Shown: piece by piece, positions 32,202-45,532 of the stretch
Layout: each line of letters starts with the position of its first letter
Position numbering within the stretch: position 1 is the first letter of the stretch
NCBI GenBank assembly: GCA_021229015.1
Contig: CM037783.1
Coordinates: 4,308,725 to 4,372,724 of the forward strand
Reading direction: 5' to 3'
Source: Solen grandis
Taxonomy: Eukaryota > Mollusca > Bivalvia > Adapedonta > Solenidae
DNA: 64,000 bases
Notes under the pieces: generated by a model
The model's database searches: none
Told to the model about the DNA's origin: nothing
Seen by the model: the letters and a program-made list of their open reading frames with translations, nothing else
Program-made: the position numbers and the translations under genes

Positions 32202-33149
32202 CAGTCGAACCCCGATTATTCGAAATCCCGGGATCGGCGTTTTATTTCGAGTAAGACATGGTTTCGAAATAACCAAACCAACGTCGACCGTTGGAACAAA
32301 AACCCATCCACCCACTTTTTCATGCAATGAACGTTATTAAAATATGTTATTACGATGTAAAATGAAAACTATATAGATTAATTAACTTTTATTTTACAAC
32401 TTCCATCTTTTTATGCATAAAAGATATTGATAAAAAGACAATCAATGCATACGTCAATAACCAAGATACATACATGTACATTTTTTCAGGTCTGACTAAA
32501 TCACAAGCGACTACATGTATCCACTATCAACGTCGTCTTGAAAACAGCAAAAGATAAATGATATTTATTGACAAAATTAATCTTTTTCTGCATAAATGTT
32601 ACATAACCAATGCATACATCAATACATACATAAACATTCATCAGGTCAGAACTACATGTATAAAACGTGATATCAACGTCATCCTCGAAATGTTCATTTA
32701 AAAAACGATGTAATCATGGTCTGCTTGTTACACTTGTGTAAATCTTCTTTTACCAGTGTATCCGAAATACTGCACAGGTATCTAAATCATTATCATTACC
32801 TTTATGATTGATCTGCTGGACAAACATCTAATCAATAACAACTTTTGCAAACTGTAAGCGGCCGTCTCCCACTCATTTCGGTAATTAATTGACATTCGCA
32901 CCTTTCCATTGTTTGTTTTCAAAATGTCGCCGGTAATTAATGCTCGTCAGTGACTTCGGATAAGGGGTGCAAAAATCATACGAACTGATTGGCACGGGCC
33001 AAAAAATCTTTTCGATGAGGCCAGGTACAAATTCGAATAACCCAGATATTTTTTATATAGAAATAAGAAGGAGAGTGATCGGACCAACGAAGTATTTCGA
33101 ATGACGCCGGGTATTTGAATGAGAGGTGTGGAGTAACCGGGTTCGACTG
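32202..33149 (+). mobile_element. Non-autonomous TIR element with TA target duplication (pogo/Tigger-like)
   Basis: The left end CAGTCGAACCCCGATTATTC and right end GGTTCGACTG are inverse over CAGTCGAACC(C), and TA flanks both sides (32200-32201, 33150-33151) inside (TA)n tracts. Inner copies of the 'ttcgaa' phrase near each end add to the symmetry. TA duplication with CAGT ends suits the Tc1/mariner-pogo group. No transposase frame is present in 948 bp. Confidence 0.75.
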
Positions 33150-33169
33150 TATATATATATATATATATA

Positions 33170-33409
33170 GGAATTCAATTATTCTTTTTGATACTAAGTT
33201 AATTTTTTATGGCTATGCATCATTGGTCTGCCTACCAATGTTTACACCAGAGGGACTATAGGTTTGTCCTCCATCTGTCCAATCTATCCAGAAATCTGGA
33301 TCCCTGATAACTTAAAAAATGCTTAAGATAATACAGTAAAACCTGTACCAGTGGTCACCTTGGAACAAGAGACAACAACGTCACATCAGATTTCTCTCAT
33401 GTCATTTTT
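33170..33409. other. No gene recognised
   Basis: AT-rich spacer between the TA element and the next rolling-circle-like element. Confidence 0.4.
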
Positions 33410-34696
33410 AGCTCGACTATTTGAAGAATATGAGAGCTATTGTAGTCACCCTGCATCGGCGTTGGCGTTGCAGCTTTTGGTTAAAGTTTGCGTGCAAGTT
33501 ACTATCAACCTTATATCTCAATAACCATTTATGGTATTGACTTGAAAGTTTATAAATATGTTCAGGGGCATCAGACAACCAAGGTAGATAACTCTTGACT
33601 GAATTTAATATGAATTATGGCCCCTTTTAAAGTTTTGCATGCAATAGAAAATTTGGTTAAAGTTTTGCGTGCAAGCTACTATCTAGTTTGTATCTCAATA
33701 ACCATTTCATGGTATTGACTTGAAAGTTTATGAATATGTTGAGGGGCATCATACAACCAAGGTGGATAACTCTTGATGAATATATTACAAATTATGGCCC
33801 CTTTTAACTTAGAAATTTTGGTTAAAGTTTTACATGCAAGATACTCAGTCTCTCATGCTTATATCTCAGTATCAGCATGTGATTGATTTGAAACATCTTT
33901 AATATGTTTAGGGGTATCATACTTCATGGTAGATAAACTCTTGATAGAATATTACAAATTATGCCCCTTTTTAACTTAGAATTTTTGGTTAAAGTTTTGC
34001 ATGCAAGGTACTTTCATGCTAATATCTCAGTATCCAGGAATGGGATTGATTTGAAACATCTTTAATATTGTTTAGGGTATCATACTTTCATGGTAGATAA
34101 CTCTTGATAGAATATGTTACAAATTATTGCCCCTTTTTTAACTTAGAAATGTTTGTTAAAGTTTTGCATGCAAGGTACTTTCATGCTAATATCTCAGTAT
34201 CCAGGCATGGGATTGATTTTAAACATCTTTAAATGTTTAGGGTATCATACTATAAAGGAAGATAACACTTGATGGAATAAATTAAAAATTATGACCCCCT
34301 TTTAACTTAGAATTTTGGTTAAATTTTTGCATTCAAGCTACTATCCAGCTTATATCTCAGAAATTGCTTGTGGAATTGACTAGAAAGTTAAGGAGTGTCT
34401 TCAAGGGCATCAGAAAACAGGAGGATAACTTTTAGACTGATGCAAATTATGGCCCTTTTCTAACTTGGATTTTTGGTTGAAGTTTTGCATGCACAGTGTT
34501 ATTGTGCTTATGTCTCATTAACTAGGCATGGGATTGATTTTAGACATCATAGATATATTAAGCGGTATCAGACTATCAAGGTATATCATTTTTGACTATT
34601 ATTATGTACAGGGAATGTGAAGGGAAAGAATTGAAATAGATTTCATTTGATTTACCAACAAGAATAGTCGAGCGTGCTGTCCTCTAACAGCTCTTG
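33410..34696 (+). mobile_element. Helentron-like element, family 3, seven units of about 165 bp
   Basis: The 5' end AGCTCGACTATT (33410-33421) starts a weak hairpin (AGCTC...GAGCT). 'ttggttaaagttt[tg]gc[ga]tgcaag' marks units at about 33,479, 33,654, 33,819, 33,987, 34,147, 34,318 and 34,473. Near the 3' end AATAGTCGAGC (34663-34673) is the perfect inverse of the 5' GCTCGACTATT. A hairpin GCTGT-CCTCTA-ACAGC (34676-34691) and TCTTG follow, before TTG. It is the same plan as families 1, 2 and 4 with different sequence. Confidence 0.7.
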
Positions 34697-34724
34697 TTGT
34701 TCTTAAAAATTTACTATAAACAAC

Positions 34725-34885
34725 GGGGCCTCTGTGGCCAAGAGGGCTGACTTTAACACTCACTCAGCCCCTCACCGCGTTGGTTTGAATCCCGGCAGGG
34801 TTATTCGGATTTTCATGTGAGGAAGCCTTCCAGCTGGTTGAGGTAGGTCAGTGTTCTACCCGGATGCCTCTGTGCATTCTTCGTC
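34725..34885 (+). mobile_element. tRNA-derived SINE, head and partial body
   Basis: The tRNA-like head has an A box TGGCCAAGAGG (34735-34745) and a B box GGTTTGAATCC (34782-34792), spaced as in tRNA genes, the signals for RNA polymerase III. The body (tcatgtgaggaagccttccagctgg...) matches the reverse complement of 63,480-63,580. The match stops at about 34,885, so the copy is 3'-truncated. The head no longer looks able to fold as a functional tRNA. Confidence 0.75.
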
Positions 34886-36500
34886 AACCTTAATTACGGT
34901 CAGTAATATCATTTTCCCTGCTGTGATAAAGCCCTTTGAACAACGGTCGCTAGGCAACCTGACAGTCTTACTGCCTCGCGGGTCGGTAGGTGTCACCAGT
35001 TTTTCGGAAACATCAGGGGATACTAATGTGCCAGCAACATCTCAATACACGGGGTGGGAGTGGGGTAATAAGATGAGGGTGAATTCTCAATGGTTAGCTG
35101 GTAGGAGATGCTTAGCAACTTCAGATCATGTTCCTGAGAATTGGGCAAGACTGCTAAATCAGCCGAAATAGGCCTGTTTGATAAATTGTTGTTTTAACAC
35201 CTCTTACAATAGCTACAATTATCCCCCATCTGTTATCATTGGATGAACATTCATTAATTTGTCTCCCAGTAAAAAAAAAGAAAAAAAGCTTGATAGTTTT
35301 AATAAGCAAAGCAATCTATTAGGTAAGGCCAGAGTTTTTTTAATTACGTGATTTTTTTTCAAAAAATTAAGTAAGGAGGAGGGAATAAAAATAAAGATAA
35401 AAGCCCCAAAAAGTGACGTAGGAAAATAAATAAAAATGAAACAGATTTTTCCCCATTATTTTTTTGTTTTATTTTTACCTTGTAAAATTAGAGGCTAAAC
35501 ACGACATACTTATGTCAAACAGACCCAAGCCTGAATTTAAGTGAGGATCTCCATTATTACTTATGAAAGTTTTATTGTATGATTTAAAAAAAAAAAAATC
35601 AACTATTAACAAGCCTAAAAAGTTACAAGATATTCAAGTCCTTAAAATCAGGGTCACCCCATTTATTTTCCTCGTCAAAAGGTATGTGGGGGTCGAGGTG
35701 ACCCCACTTAACACCGTACATAATTAGGAGTATTTTGAGCTCAATTTAATTTAAAGGTCTGAAAAAACAAAACAATAAAAAGAAAACGTTGAAATAACAA
35801 AACATAAAACATTAGGTACAAACTTATTCACCAAATATATATTTTCTATGAACGAGTTGTCATGATTAAGATTTCATTTTGTTTTCTTTTGGTTTAAATA
35901 TCAATTAAAGTTATTGAGACAAAAGCCTTACAACTGACCACTTTTCTCTTTCTGCATTGCTAATTTTGCTAAACTTATTCATCATTGATTGACAGTTTGT
36001 TAAATTCTCTTTCTTTTTACATAGGAAAATATATCTTTTAACAAAATATTCTTATTTAATCATGAAAAACTACAAATAGATTAGTGATAGAAATTTGTTT
36101 TTTCCAAAAAATTAAATAATAAAAACAAATCCCCCTAACACCCCCCTAAAAAAAAAATTGGTTGGAAAAATTTTCAATATACTTGTAAGTTCTTAACTAA
36201 AAAAATATTTGGGCATTGTGGAAGAAAAAAACAAAAACGTGGGTTATTTAACAAAAAACAAATTGAAAAGTAAAAAAATATCCCAAACAACACCCATGTA
36301 TGTAGTGCCACTTTTTGCCTCATTTTTCATTTTTTACTGATGCATTACCCCCCACCCCCCTCTTTTGCCGATGTCAAGAACAGGTTAGTGATAAAAAATT
36401 CTCGTAATACATTTTGAAATAAATAAAAGTAAATTCATGTTTGTTTATTTATTTTATTTTGAAATTAATAAAAAAATAAATGCTTACGAAAATACTATGT
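34886..36500. other. AT-rich, no gene recognised
   Basis: 34,886-35,171 is open in one frame for about 106 codons together with the SINE, but it has no recognisable domain. The rest has long A and T runs, rising in density toward 36,500. Confidence 0.4.
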
Positions 36501-39500
36501 TAAAAACCTTAAAAAAACCGGTCCCAAAAAAAGTTTAAACCTTACCATTGAATGGGAAGGGTTGAAAAAAAAAAATAAACTAAAAAATAATAATCTTTTA
36601 ACATACAACCTAAGTAAAAATTTTTGCATCGGTCGTTACTGTGAAAAAAACCAAAAAAATTTTTATTTTAAAACTGTTTTAAATTGTTTAAATTAAAAGG
36701 CCATTTTCTTTTTTAGCTCCCCCCCTGAGCACAACGTGCTAAATGGTGAGCTTTTGTGGTCGCCTTTGCCGTCGCCCCGTCGTGCGTGCGTGCGTCGTCA
36801 AAAATTTCCTTTAAAAACAACATCCCTTCAAAAAACTACTCACTGGATTTTTGAAAAAACCCTTAAAACAGGAATTTTTAAAATTAGGGGGCCCCCTTTC
36901 CCAAAAAATTTTTAAAAATTTATTTTGATTGGCCCAAAAATCTAGGTCACGGGAAAGATAAAAAAAAGATTTTAAAAAAATGAAAATTTAAAAATCTTCT
37001 TCTTTGAAACCAAAAGGGGCCTAGCCTTTTGATTTTTGGTATGAAAGAAAGATTTTAAAGACTCCAAACCAAAAATTGTTAAAAATTTAAAGACCCCGGG
37101 TCAAATTTTGGCCCTGCCCCAAAAGGGGTCACTTATTTAACATAGGCAAAATATAGGAAAAACTTGAAAAATTTTTCTTCTCAAAAAACCAAAAGGCCGG
37201 GGGTTTAAAATTATTTGGTGTGAAAGCATTGTCTAGTAGTCACAACCAAGTTTTTTTTAAAATTTCATGGCCCTGGGGTAAAAAATTTGGCCCTAAAAAG
37301 GGGGGTTTTCCCCTAAAATTTTAAAATAGGCAAAAATATGGGAAAAAAAAAACTTGGAAAATCTTCTTCCAGAAACCAAAAGGCCTGGAGTTTTAATTTT
37401 TTGGAATGTAGCATGGCCCTTATAAACTCTTTTCCCAAAAAAGATTTTTTAAAATTTAAATAAAACCCTGGGGAAAAAAATTGGCCCCGCCCCGGGGGTC
37501 CCCTTTTTTTAAAACAAAAGGCTAATAAAAGGGAAAAAAAATTTGAAAAATTTTTCTTCTAAAAAACCACAAGGAAATAAAAAAAAAGGGAAATTTGGTG
37601 TGTACCTTGTCTGGTGGACTCTTTAAAAGTTTGTTCAAAAAAAAGACCCTGGGGACCCAAAATTGGCCCCGCCCCAGGGTCACTTATTAAACAAAAGGTT
37701 TAAATAAAAGAAAAAACTTGAAAAATCCTTCCCTTCTCAGAAACCAAAAAAGGCCCTTTGGGGTTTAAAGATTTTTGGGGGTTGTGAAAAGAAATTTTCT
37801 AGTAGATCACTCCCAAAGGGTTTTTTTAAAAATAAATGCCCGGGGGTAAAAAATTGGCCCAGCACCAGGGGTCACTTAAAAATTAAAAAAAAGGCTTAAT
37901 AAAAAAAAAAAACTTGAAAAATCTTCTTCCAGAAACCAAAAAAGGGCCTGTATTTAGATATTTGGTATTAGAAAATTGCCCTACGGGGCCCTCTCCCAAA
38001 CGTTTTACAAAAAAAAATGCCCAAAAGGGGTCAAATTTGGCCCCCCCAAAGGGGCCCCCCTGTTTTTACATAGGCTAAATGGGGAAAAAAATTTAAAAAA
38101 AACTTCCCCGGGAAACCACAAGTTTCGGGTGTGTAGAATTGTCTAGTGGATCTCTTCTAAGTTTGTTCAAATCATAAACCCGGGGATCAAAATTGGCCCC
38201 ACCCCGGGGGTCATTTCATTTAACATAGACTAATAAAAGGAAGAAACCTAAAAAAAAATCTTCTTCCCCAAAAAATAAAAAAATATTCTTCTGTGCCACC
38301 TCCTCCTAATTTTTTTCCCAACGGTTTTGGGCCCCAAAACCCCTTGTACAGAAGCATTATTACAAGTGGCCTGGCGCATATTGTCAGGGCTTTTTTTGGT
38401 TAAAACTATTTTTGAGAAAATTTAAATGGCCCTTTTTTAAATTTTTTAAACATATTAATATAAAGTGAAAAATTTTTCTTCTGTGCTCATTTTCCTCCTA
38501 CATTTTCAAGGGAAATTTTGGCCCAAACTTTTTAAAAGAAGCATTATTACATAGAGACCGGGCGAATTTTTGCCCAGGGTTTTTGTGGTTCGCCCAATTT
38601 TTAAAATGCATTTTTGGGGCCCCTTTTTTTGCCCCCAAAAGGGTTTTAAAAATTTAATAAAGGGAAATATTCTTTCGGTGCCAAAACCCTTCTACATTTT
38701 TTAAAAAATTTTTTGTCCAAAAATTTTAAACCAAAAGAAAACCTGCCAAAAAAGGGTCCCCCCCTGGGGTTTTGGGCATTTTTGACCTTTTTTTGATGGA
38801 TAAGCCCCTTTGAAAAAATTCCTTGTCCGGAGCAAAACCTCCTTACTTAATAAGAGGTTTTACTTAAAAACTTAAAAGGTTTCATACATCTCTTTGAAGG
38901 GGAAATTTGGAAAGTGCATGGGAAACCCCCAACTCGGGGTTTCATAATTTTGGAGTTAAAATGTTTGCCCCTTTGAAAATTTTTTCCTGATCCCGGAAAC
39001 CCATAACTCCAAAAAATTTTAAAATAAAAAAAGTAATAAAAGGTTTTTGGCAGTTTGACCTTTTTTTTTGATGGAACTTTGGGCCCCCTTATTATTTTTT
39101 CAAATAACACATTGTAAGTTATTGAGAAATATTCTGTGGGGAAAACCCCCCTAAAAATTTCTAAAATAAATTTTTATCCAAAAAATTTGCAGGGCCCCAT
39201 CATTTAGTGCTCTGGCACATAACGTCAGTATTTCGTGTTTTTGATAATTTTTGGAAAAAATATTGCCCCTCAAGGGTTTTTGGTGGGAAACTTTTGCAGG
39301 GGCCCACATAAGTGCCTGTGCGCTTTTTTTTTTTTTTTTTCGGGAAAAATTTGAAAGGGTTAAAAAAACCCTTTTGTTGCAAAAAATATTAGGGATGTTT
39401 GCTTTATTAAAAAAGAATTGCAAAAAAAGTTTTAATAAAACATTGAGCAAAAAATTTTTTTTGACTGATAAAATAATCTGTACGGGACAAAACTTTACGA

Positions 39501-42500
39501 AAAGAAAACCGGGTTTTGTAAACAATTCCTGCCCTTTTTTTTTAAAAAGCAATCTTCTTAAAAAATTTCCCATGACCATTTTTAGAGAGCCATTACTCTC
39601 AGCTAATTTTGATTATTGCTGAAATTGGCCTATTTAATCGGGAGTTATGTCCCATGTATAGCCCTTACAGGGGGAAAAAAAATAAAATTTTATTGCCCAA
39701 AACCCAAAAAAGGCCTGAAGTAAGATAAAATTGTAAAAAAATCTTGCCTATTGGCCCCTTTCCAAAATTACTTTTTGCCCTGGGGTCAAAATTGGCCGCG
39801 CCCAATGTTAAAATTTTGGTTAAAATTTTAAACCTAGGCTTATATATGGGAAAACCTTCTGAAAAAAAGGGAACCCTTTGAAATCGCGGGAAGTTTTTTT
39901 TTTAACTGTTTTTTAACTGTTTGGATTCGTCGAACAGATATAAATTTATATAAATGCCGATCACATAAAAAAACCCAAACCTTAAATGGCGCTTCCTGTG
40001 AAGCCTAATTTTGTTGGGTTTGATCCCCACTGGGGAGGGCACTTTTCCCCCCAAAATAAAATGAAAAAACCATTTTTCTTTTCTGATGTTACTTCACTTA
40101 TTAACAAAAAAAGATGAAAATCTTAATTTCAAAAAACTGCCCCGAGAAAAAAAGGGAAGTTTTTGGGGAAAAAATTGGGCCCCATCTGAAACCTTTGATG
40201 ACAAAAAAAAAGGGCTTAAAAAATTCAAAAAAAAAAAAAGGACCAGCCACAAAAAAAGGACCACCATTTCACAAAAAAAAAATTTGGGGCCCCGGGGTTT
40301 GGGTTTGGCAGAAAAAGCCGAGAATTAGGGGTTTTGACCCTTTTTTTGCATTGGGAAAAATTTTAAAAATGGCTGTAAAACAAACCCACCAAAGTAAGAA
40401 AAACGCAAGGTCATAGGGGTAAAAACCCATATTCATTTTATAAAAAATTTTTCATTTCCATTCACTTGAAAATTTCTGTTATCCCCTTTTAAAATTTAAA
40501 ACTTTTTATTTAAACAGTCAATCAAATTTTGTTTAAACCCCAAGTATATCTTTTTATTTTAAAAATAAAAATTTGCCCTTTTAAAATTTCACAAAACAAG
40601 TCGAAAAAAAACCTTTAACATTATCCCAAGCCCAAAAAAACCCAAAAACTTTGGGAACCCTTTTCCCCAATAAAAAATGTTTTTAAATTTTTTAAAATGT
40701 TACATACAAAAAAAGAAAAAAAAAAAGGAAAAATAAACCATGGTCAATTGTTTGATTTTCAAAAGGGGGTCACGTAAAACCCAAAAAAAAAAAAAGCAAA
40801 CAAAATCACTTTTTTATTTACCCGCGTTTTTTTTTTTGCAAAAAAAAAAAAAAGTTTTTTTGGGGTTTCCCTTATAAAAAAGGATGAAAAAAAAGAAAAT
40901 TTTTAAAAAAGAAAAAATTTTTTTTTGTGGTTTCACCTTTAATGTGGCGGGGGGGGCTAGCCCAAAGGTTCCCCCAAAAGAAAGTAGAAAATTTTTTTGA
41001 AACAATTTAAGAAACCACTACCCCCAAAAAGGGTTTAAAAACAATTTTTAGTTTTAAAACCCCCATTTTTCAAATGGTTAAAACTAAACCAAAAACCTTG
41101 CAAACTGTGAAATTTTTTATTTTTTTTCCCCAAAAACAAAAAATACAACAAGAAAAAAAATTTAATTACTGAAAAACTATGAAAACTCTAAAATACAAAT
41201 TTGTTTTAAAAAAACGGCGCTAAATCCCCGCCCAACAAAAATCAGCTTGTTTCTTTATTAATAAAAAAGAAAACCCTTTCCCTTTTTGGGACACCAAGGT
41301 ACAATTTTGTTTGTAAAATTTTAACTTTTAAACTATGGCTGTTTCATGCCCCAAGGGGCCCCTACTTTTTGACTTTTTAAAGCTAGGGCCCTTTAAATTT
41401 TGGAAAAGGGGGTACAGTTTGGGGGGTAAAAAAGATTTTTGACCTTGGATGACCTTGACCCTTAACCCATTAAAACCCCCCTTTTTTTTTTAAAATTTGG
41501 CCCAAAAGGTACAAATTTGGTGTCGGGGAAAAGAAAAAAATTTTGCTGAAATTACAAAAAGGATAATGTATTTCAAAAATGACTGCAAACAATAAAGAAA
41601 CCCGTACCGGGAACAATCAAGGAAAATTTTTCTCAGGGAGAAAGTGACCCTTTTAAAAAATTACCCTCTTTCCCTTTAATTTTTCCCATAATTTCTGCCA
41701 GAAAAAAATGTATTTACAAATATATTTAAAAACCCCAAACAAGAAAAATTGACAAAAACCCGAAAAAAAAAAACAATCTTGACATTTTTAACCTACTCAG
41801 AGTGGCAATAGTGTTTTTCAACCACATCTTGAAAATTTTACCTCCCAAAGTCCCCGGGCATAGTGTTTTTTCAATCACTTCTTTTTTTTTTTTTTTTTTT
41901 TTGGCTTTGAACAAATGTTTTCTGTAATAAAATTTTCCCCTTTAAATTTAAAAAAATTTGGGAATTTTTAAAATCGGGTAAAACCCAAAAAATTTTTAAA
42001 ATTTTAAAAGCCATGTAAAAAAACTTTTAATAGGATTTTTCTGACAACATTAAAAAGGGGGCCCTAAAACCATAAAAAATTTTATGGAAATTTTTCCCTT
42101 TTTTGTTTGCCCTCCCCGGAAATCAGAAAAATAACTTCTGACAGGAGCATGTTTTGGAGCCAATTTTAAAGCTGTTTTAAAAAAGCCCCCCCAAAAGTTT
42201 CACTTTTATACAAAAATTAAAAAATTGGGTTAAAATTTTTCCTTCCCGCCCCATCACATTTTCCAGTTTATAGGTAAATTTTCCTAAATTACATTACGAA
42301 ATTTTTAAATTCATTCCCGAGTTTGGGGGAGAAAGTATAAAAAAACTGAAAATACAGCAATTTTAAAAGGGGGTAGCATTTCCTCTAAAAAAACCTTTAA
42401 AATTTTTGAAACTAATAGTGTGTTTATCTTTAAAAAAATAAAAATGAAAGAAAAAAAAAAAAAGTGCATTTATGAAGAGTAAAATAAAAAAAAAAAAAAA

Positions 42501-42800
42501 GGAAAAACAATTAAAACTTGCTGCACTGTAAAAAAGGTTCAGGTAATAAAATCAAAAAGGAATTTAAAATTTGTTTCAGAATAAATGGAAATGTTGCCCC
42601 TTTGTTTTGGGGAATTTTAAATGATACTTTTTTTGCTGTTTTAAAACCGTAAAACCCAAAATTTAATGGTTTTTTCCCTTCTTTTGTATTTTGTTGTTTA
42701 TTTTTTGTTAAAAACCAACCAAGATTATAAAAAAAAAAAAAAAAAAAAAAAAACATAGGATATTTATTACCATATTTTCTTAAGGAGCTTAATATTTTCA
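36501..42800. other. Low-quality sequence with inflated homopolymers
   Basis: Runs of A, T, G and C of 4 to 24 bases occur every few dozen bases, including G and C runs rare elsewhere (for example ccccccc at 36,720). Recognisable repeats appear in garbled form: phrases such as 'ggccccgccccagggtcactt' occur with added or missing bases. The pattern is that of uncorrected long-read consensus. Frames and any apparent small genes here should be ignored. Confidence 0.75.
36715..38280 (+). mobile_element. Family 2 element, degraded copy
   Basis: The 5' end AGCTCC...CTGAGCACAACGTGCT...GGTGAGC and the (CGTGCG)n stretch are followed by about nine units of about 160 bp bearing 'cttgaaaaatcttcttc', 'aaaccaaaaggcc' and 'ttggccccgcccc', the units seen clean at 52.7-55.1 kb. 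The 3' end is not recognisable. Fragments of the 157-bp and 25.5-kb type units follow to about 39,660. Confidence 0.6.
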
Positions 42801-43348
42801 AAAAAAAGCCTGCATATTCTGAAAATCCTCATTGGTCCTAGAGGAAATGTGATGGTATGTTTTGGCTTAAACCCTGTACCTCATATAGCAGGGTTCACAC
42901 AGTCTTACAAATGTTTAAAATTTTATTTATTGTTCTTAAAAAGGTGCTTGAAAACTAAAAGATTTGCTTAAAAGTGCTTGAATTTAGGTTTGGCCCTTTT
43001 AAAAAAAGTGCTTGGTTTTTTAATCAAAATGTCCTTGAAAAATATGAAATTCTTAAATTTTCTAAAAACATCAGTTGGGGATTTGCATAATTCTTTTTCT
43101 TTCGCGACTAAAAACAGGTAGCACAATAGAGCTAACAGTATTGGGGACGAAATAAACGAATAAGGCTGGTACCAAAATGGTCTCAGAAGTTTTAAACTCT
43201 TCATTGTTCGGGGGGTAACAAAAACCCAAAATGGCACAGGATCAAAAACTGCCTTTTAATAAAATTTGACATGAAATTTTACCTGGGTCAGTGTCCTGTG
43301 ACGACAAAAGAAAGGCGAAGAGTACATAATTCGAAAACATTTGATATA

Positions 43349-44397
43349 CATCAACCCTCGTTACACCCATTCGATACAAACGGCAAATTCGGGATCCGGC
43401 AATAAAAGTCATGTAATGGATTTCTTTGTTCTTTATTTCTACCTTACAACGGCAAATTCGGCTTCCAGTACTGGCAGCAATTTTCGGCAGACGAATCTCC
43501 GTTTCATTGTGAAAACCACTTTTCGTTATAGCAGCAGCCTTACGGATGGCTTTTGATCATTGCCAATTTTCGCCAAAGGCTTTTAATCTAGCCCCCTGCT
43601 GTACACTACCTGTTTATTGTGTATGCCGTTGTTAATTTGCAATTTGACACGGTCTTTACACGGGTGATCACAGCTGAACATTTGTTTACATGTGCCGCAT
43701 TTCTTAGTGGCAGATTTCATTGTTTGAGAGAGTAAAAAATGGAAGCCACTCCAGTTTGACGTGTGAACAACTTGCCTTTAATTAGACAGATAACCGTTGT
43801 TAGGATTGAAATAGGTGTGGTAGTCAGTTTTTGTTTGTTTTAACACGGATAAAAAACATACTTTTGATCAAACCTATAGCTGCATTGATTGCAGATGATA
43901 TCGATAAGTGGTATCAATTAATGAGGTGATCAGTTTGTTTTGTTTATTACACGGCTTTCAACATGCCTTTGATTACCAATTAAGTTTGAGTTTTCAATCA
44001 ACGTGTTGCAGTTGTAATGATTTTCAACAAAAAGTTAACTGTACCTACCAATGGGAAAATGAAGAGATAGTTTCTTGATGCGCGAGAGGTAAAGATATCC
44101 AATCAATAAACTCTATTTATAGTTGTTGATAATTATTGTTACGTTTTTATATCCTTACTTGTATCCTGACTTTCATTCCAATAAAAAAAAGTTAAAGCAA
44201 TCACATAATAGAAAATGAACTGTAATTTCTATTTTTGTTTATTCTGTCTTTTCCCTTTTTGATATAAGTATGTTTCGTAAAAGCTATTATACCTAACCGG
44301 AAGTTGTATATACATGTAGCATCTACATTTTTTCAAAGAAGGTAAAACAATGAATACGTGTATAATTTTACAGGTAAAAAAAAGTTTATTTACAAAT

Positions 44398-44428
<31 letters not shown>

Positions 44429-44649
44429 ATGAACATTTAAATACGTGTAAAATTAATTCAGATGCAACATAAAGTTATATTAGCCTTATCATTTATTAAA
44501 TTTTTAAAATCTCCTTTTACCGAAATCAACATTACGGTTAAGTGGGTGGGATGGTAAATAGGAAAATAGGATTTACTCATTACACCGGAAATTCGATACA
44601 CGGCAAAAATGAGATTTACAAACACTGCTGGTGTAACGAGGGTTGCCTG
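43349..44649 (+). mobile_element. TIR element nested in the hAT-like element
   Basis: CAACCCTCGTTACACC (43352-43367) and its exact reverse complement (44630-44645) form 16-bp inverted termini. Extended ends start CA, and TA lies on both sides (43347-43348, 44650-44651). Inner 'attcgatac' phrases are also inverted. No transposase was found in 1.3 kb. It resembles the Tc1/mariner-pogo group by its TA duplication. Confidence 0.72.
44398..44428. repeat. (CA)n microsatellite
   Basis: About 12 consecutive AC dinucleotides followed by TCACACAT, inside the nested element. Confidence 0.95.
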
Positions 44650-45025
44650 TATGCTGTATGGGGAGACTGTGTTTGAAGTGCACACAAAATCGGGCATACA
44701 TGTGAAAAATGATGCTGCTGAATGTAACTTTTTCACTTGAAGTTTCTTCAATAAATCGGCAACGGGAAACCAGTGGAAAAAGAAAAAAATGCTGGCTGAA
44801 CTTTCTGCAAATCTTGAAAAAAAAAGCTCAAAACAAAAATTTAGGTTCACCCAGTATTTTTTTTTTTTTCCAAGGTCAACTTAATTGGTGACAAACTGTG
44901 CAGCTCTGTTAGTGTAATTACTGGCTTTAATTTAATGATTGAAAATGTCTTAAATTTTTAATAAAGTCCTTTAAAAATCCTTAAAAAGTGCTTAAATTTT
45001 GCCCTTACCTCTCTGTATGAACCCG

Positions 45026-45532
45026 TATAGACATGTTTCAATTTAAACTTATTTATTTTACGTTGACTGGAAACAATTTTTTAGCTCTCCTGTTCTCAAA
45101 GAAAAAAAGTCAAGGTAGTTTATCACTCTGGTGTTGTCGATGTAAAGAACTTTAACCTTTGGGCCCTGACTTTAAACTATTTAAACTGTCTGTTATCAAA
45201 CTTTTATTTACTTGTTCACTATTCTTATTCAAACAAACAGACCAGCATTTGGGATCTGCATGCGGTTGCTCATGTTACAACTTATACTAATCCCTATTAA
45301 TGGTTCTTGGGTTGGACCCGTACTTTGTGCCTGGGGAAAATCGTGAAAAAAACCTTGGGCCCCAAAGGGATTGAACAAAAGGAAAAGTTTAATGTTCATA
45401 TAGAAATTGCTTAATAAGAAATGAAAAATCTCTCCAATGTATACCTTAGTATTCATTACCTAAGCTATTCATTAAATCTCCAGGTTAAATCACCACTAAG
45501 AAAGATTTTAATTGATATTTTAATGTGTTGTT
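45026..45532. other. No gene recognised
   Basis: It begins with the right TATAG flank of the hAT-like element. No conserved frame. Confidence 0.4.

Larger units (their letters stand above)
42889..45025 (+). mobile_element. Probable hAT-like TIR element, non-autonomous
   Basis: The left end CAGGGTTCACACAG and right end, in reverse complement CGGGTTCATACAGAG, are similar inverted termini. Both are followed inward by 'ttaaaaa..agtgctt(g/a)aatt' phrases. TATAG flanks both sides (42884-42888 and 45026-45030), a shorter direct repeat than the 8 bp expected of hAT, so class is uncertain. The middle is interrupted by the element at 43,349-44,649. No transposase frame was recognised. Confidence 0.5.

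Noticed and set aside
34851..35171. 106-codon plus-strand frame
   Set aside because: Its first part is SINE sequence and the rest has no recognisable domain or splice context.
39990..40030. tRNA-like B box near 'gggtttgatccccactgggg'
   Set aside because: No A box or cloverleaf, and it lies in the low-quality block.
39151..42801. Several frames of 60-140 codons in the AT-rich block
   Set aside because: Composition is Lys/Phe/Asn runs caused by stretched homopolymers in low-quality sequence.
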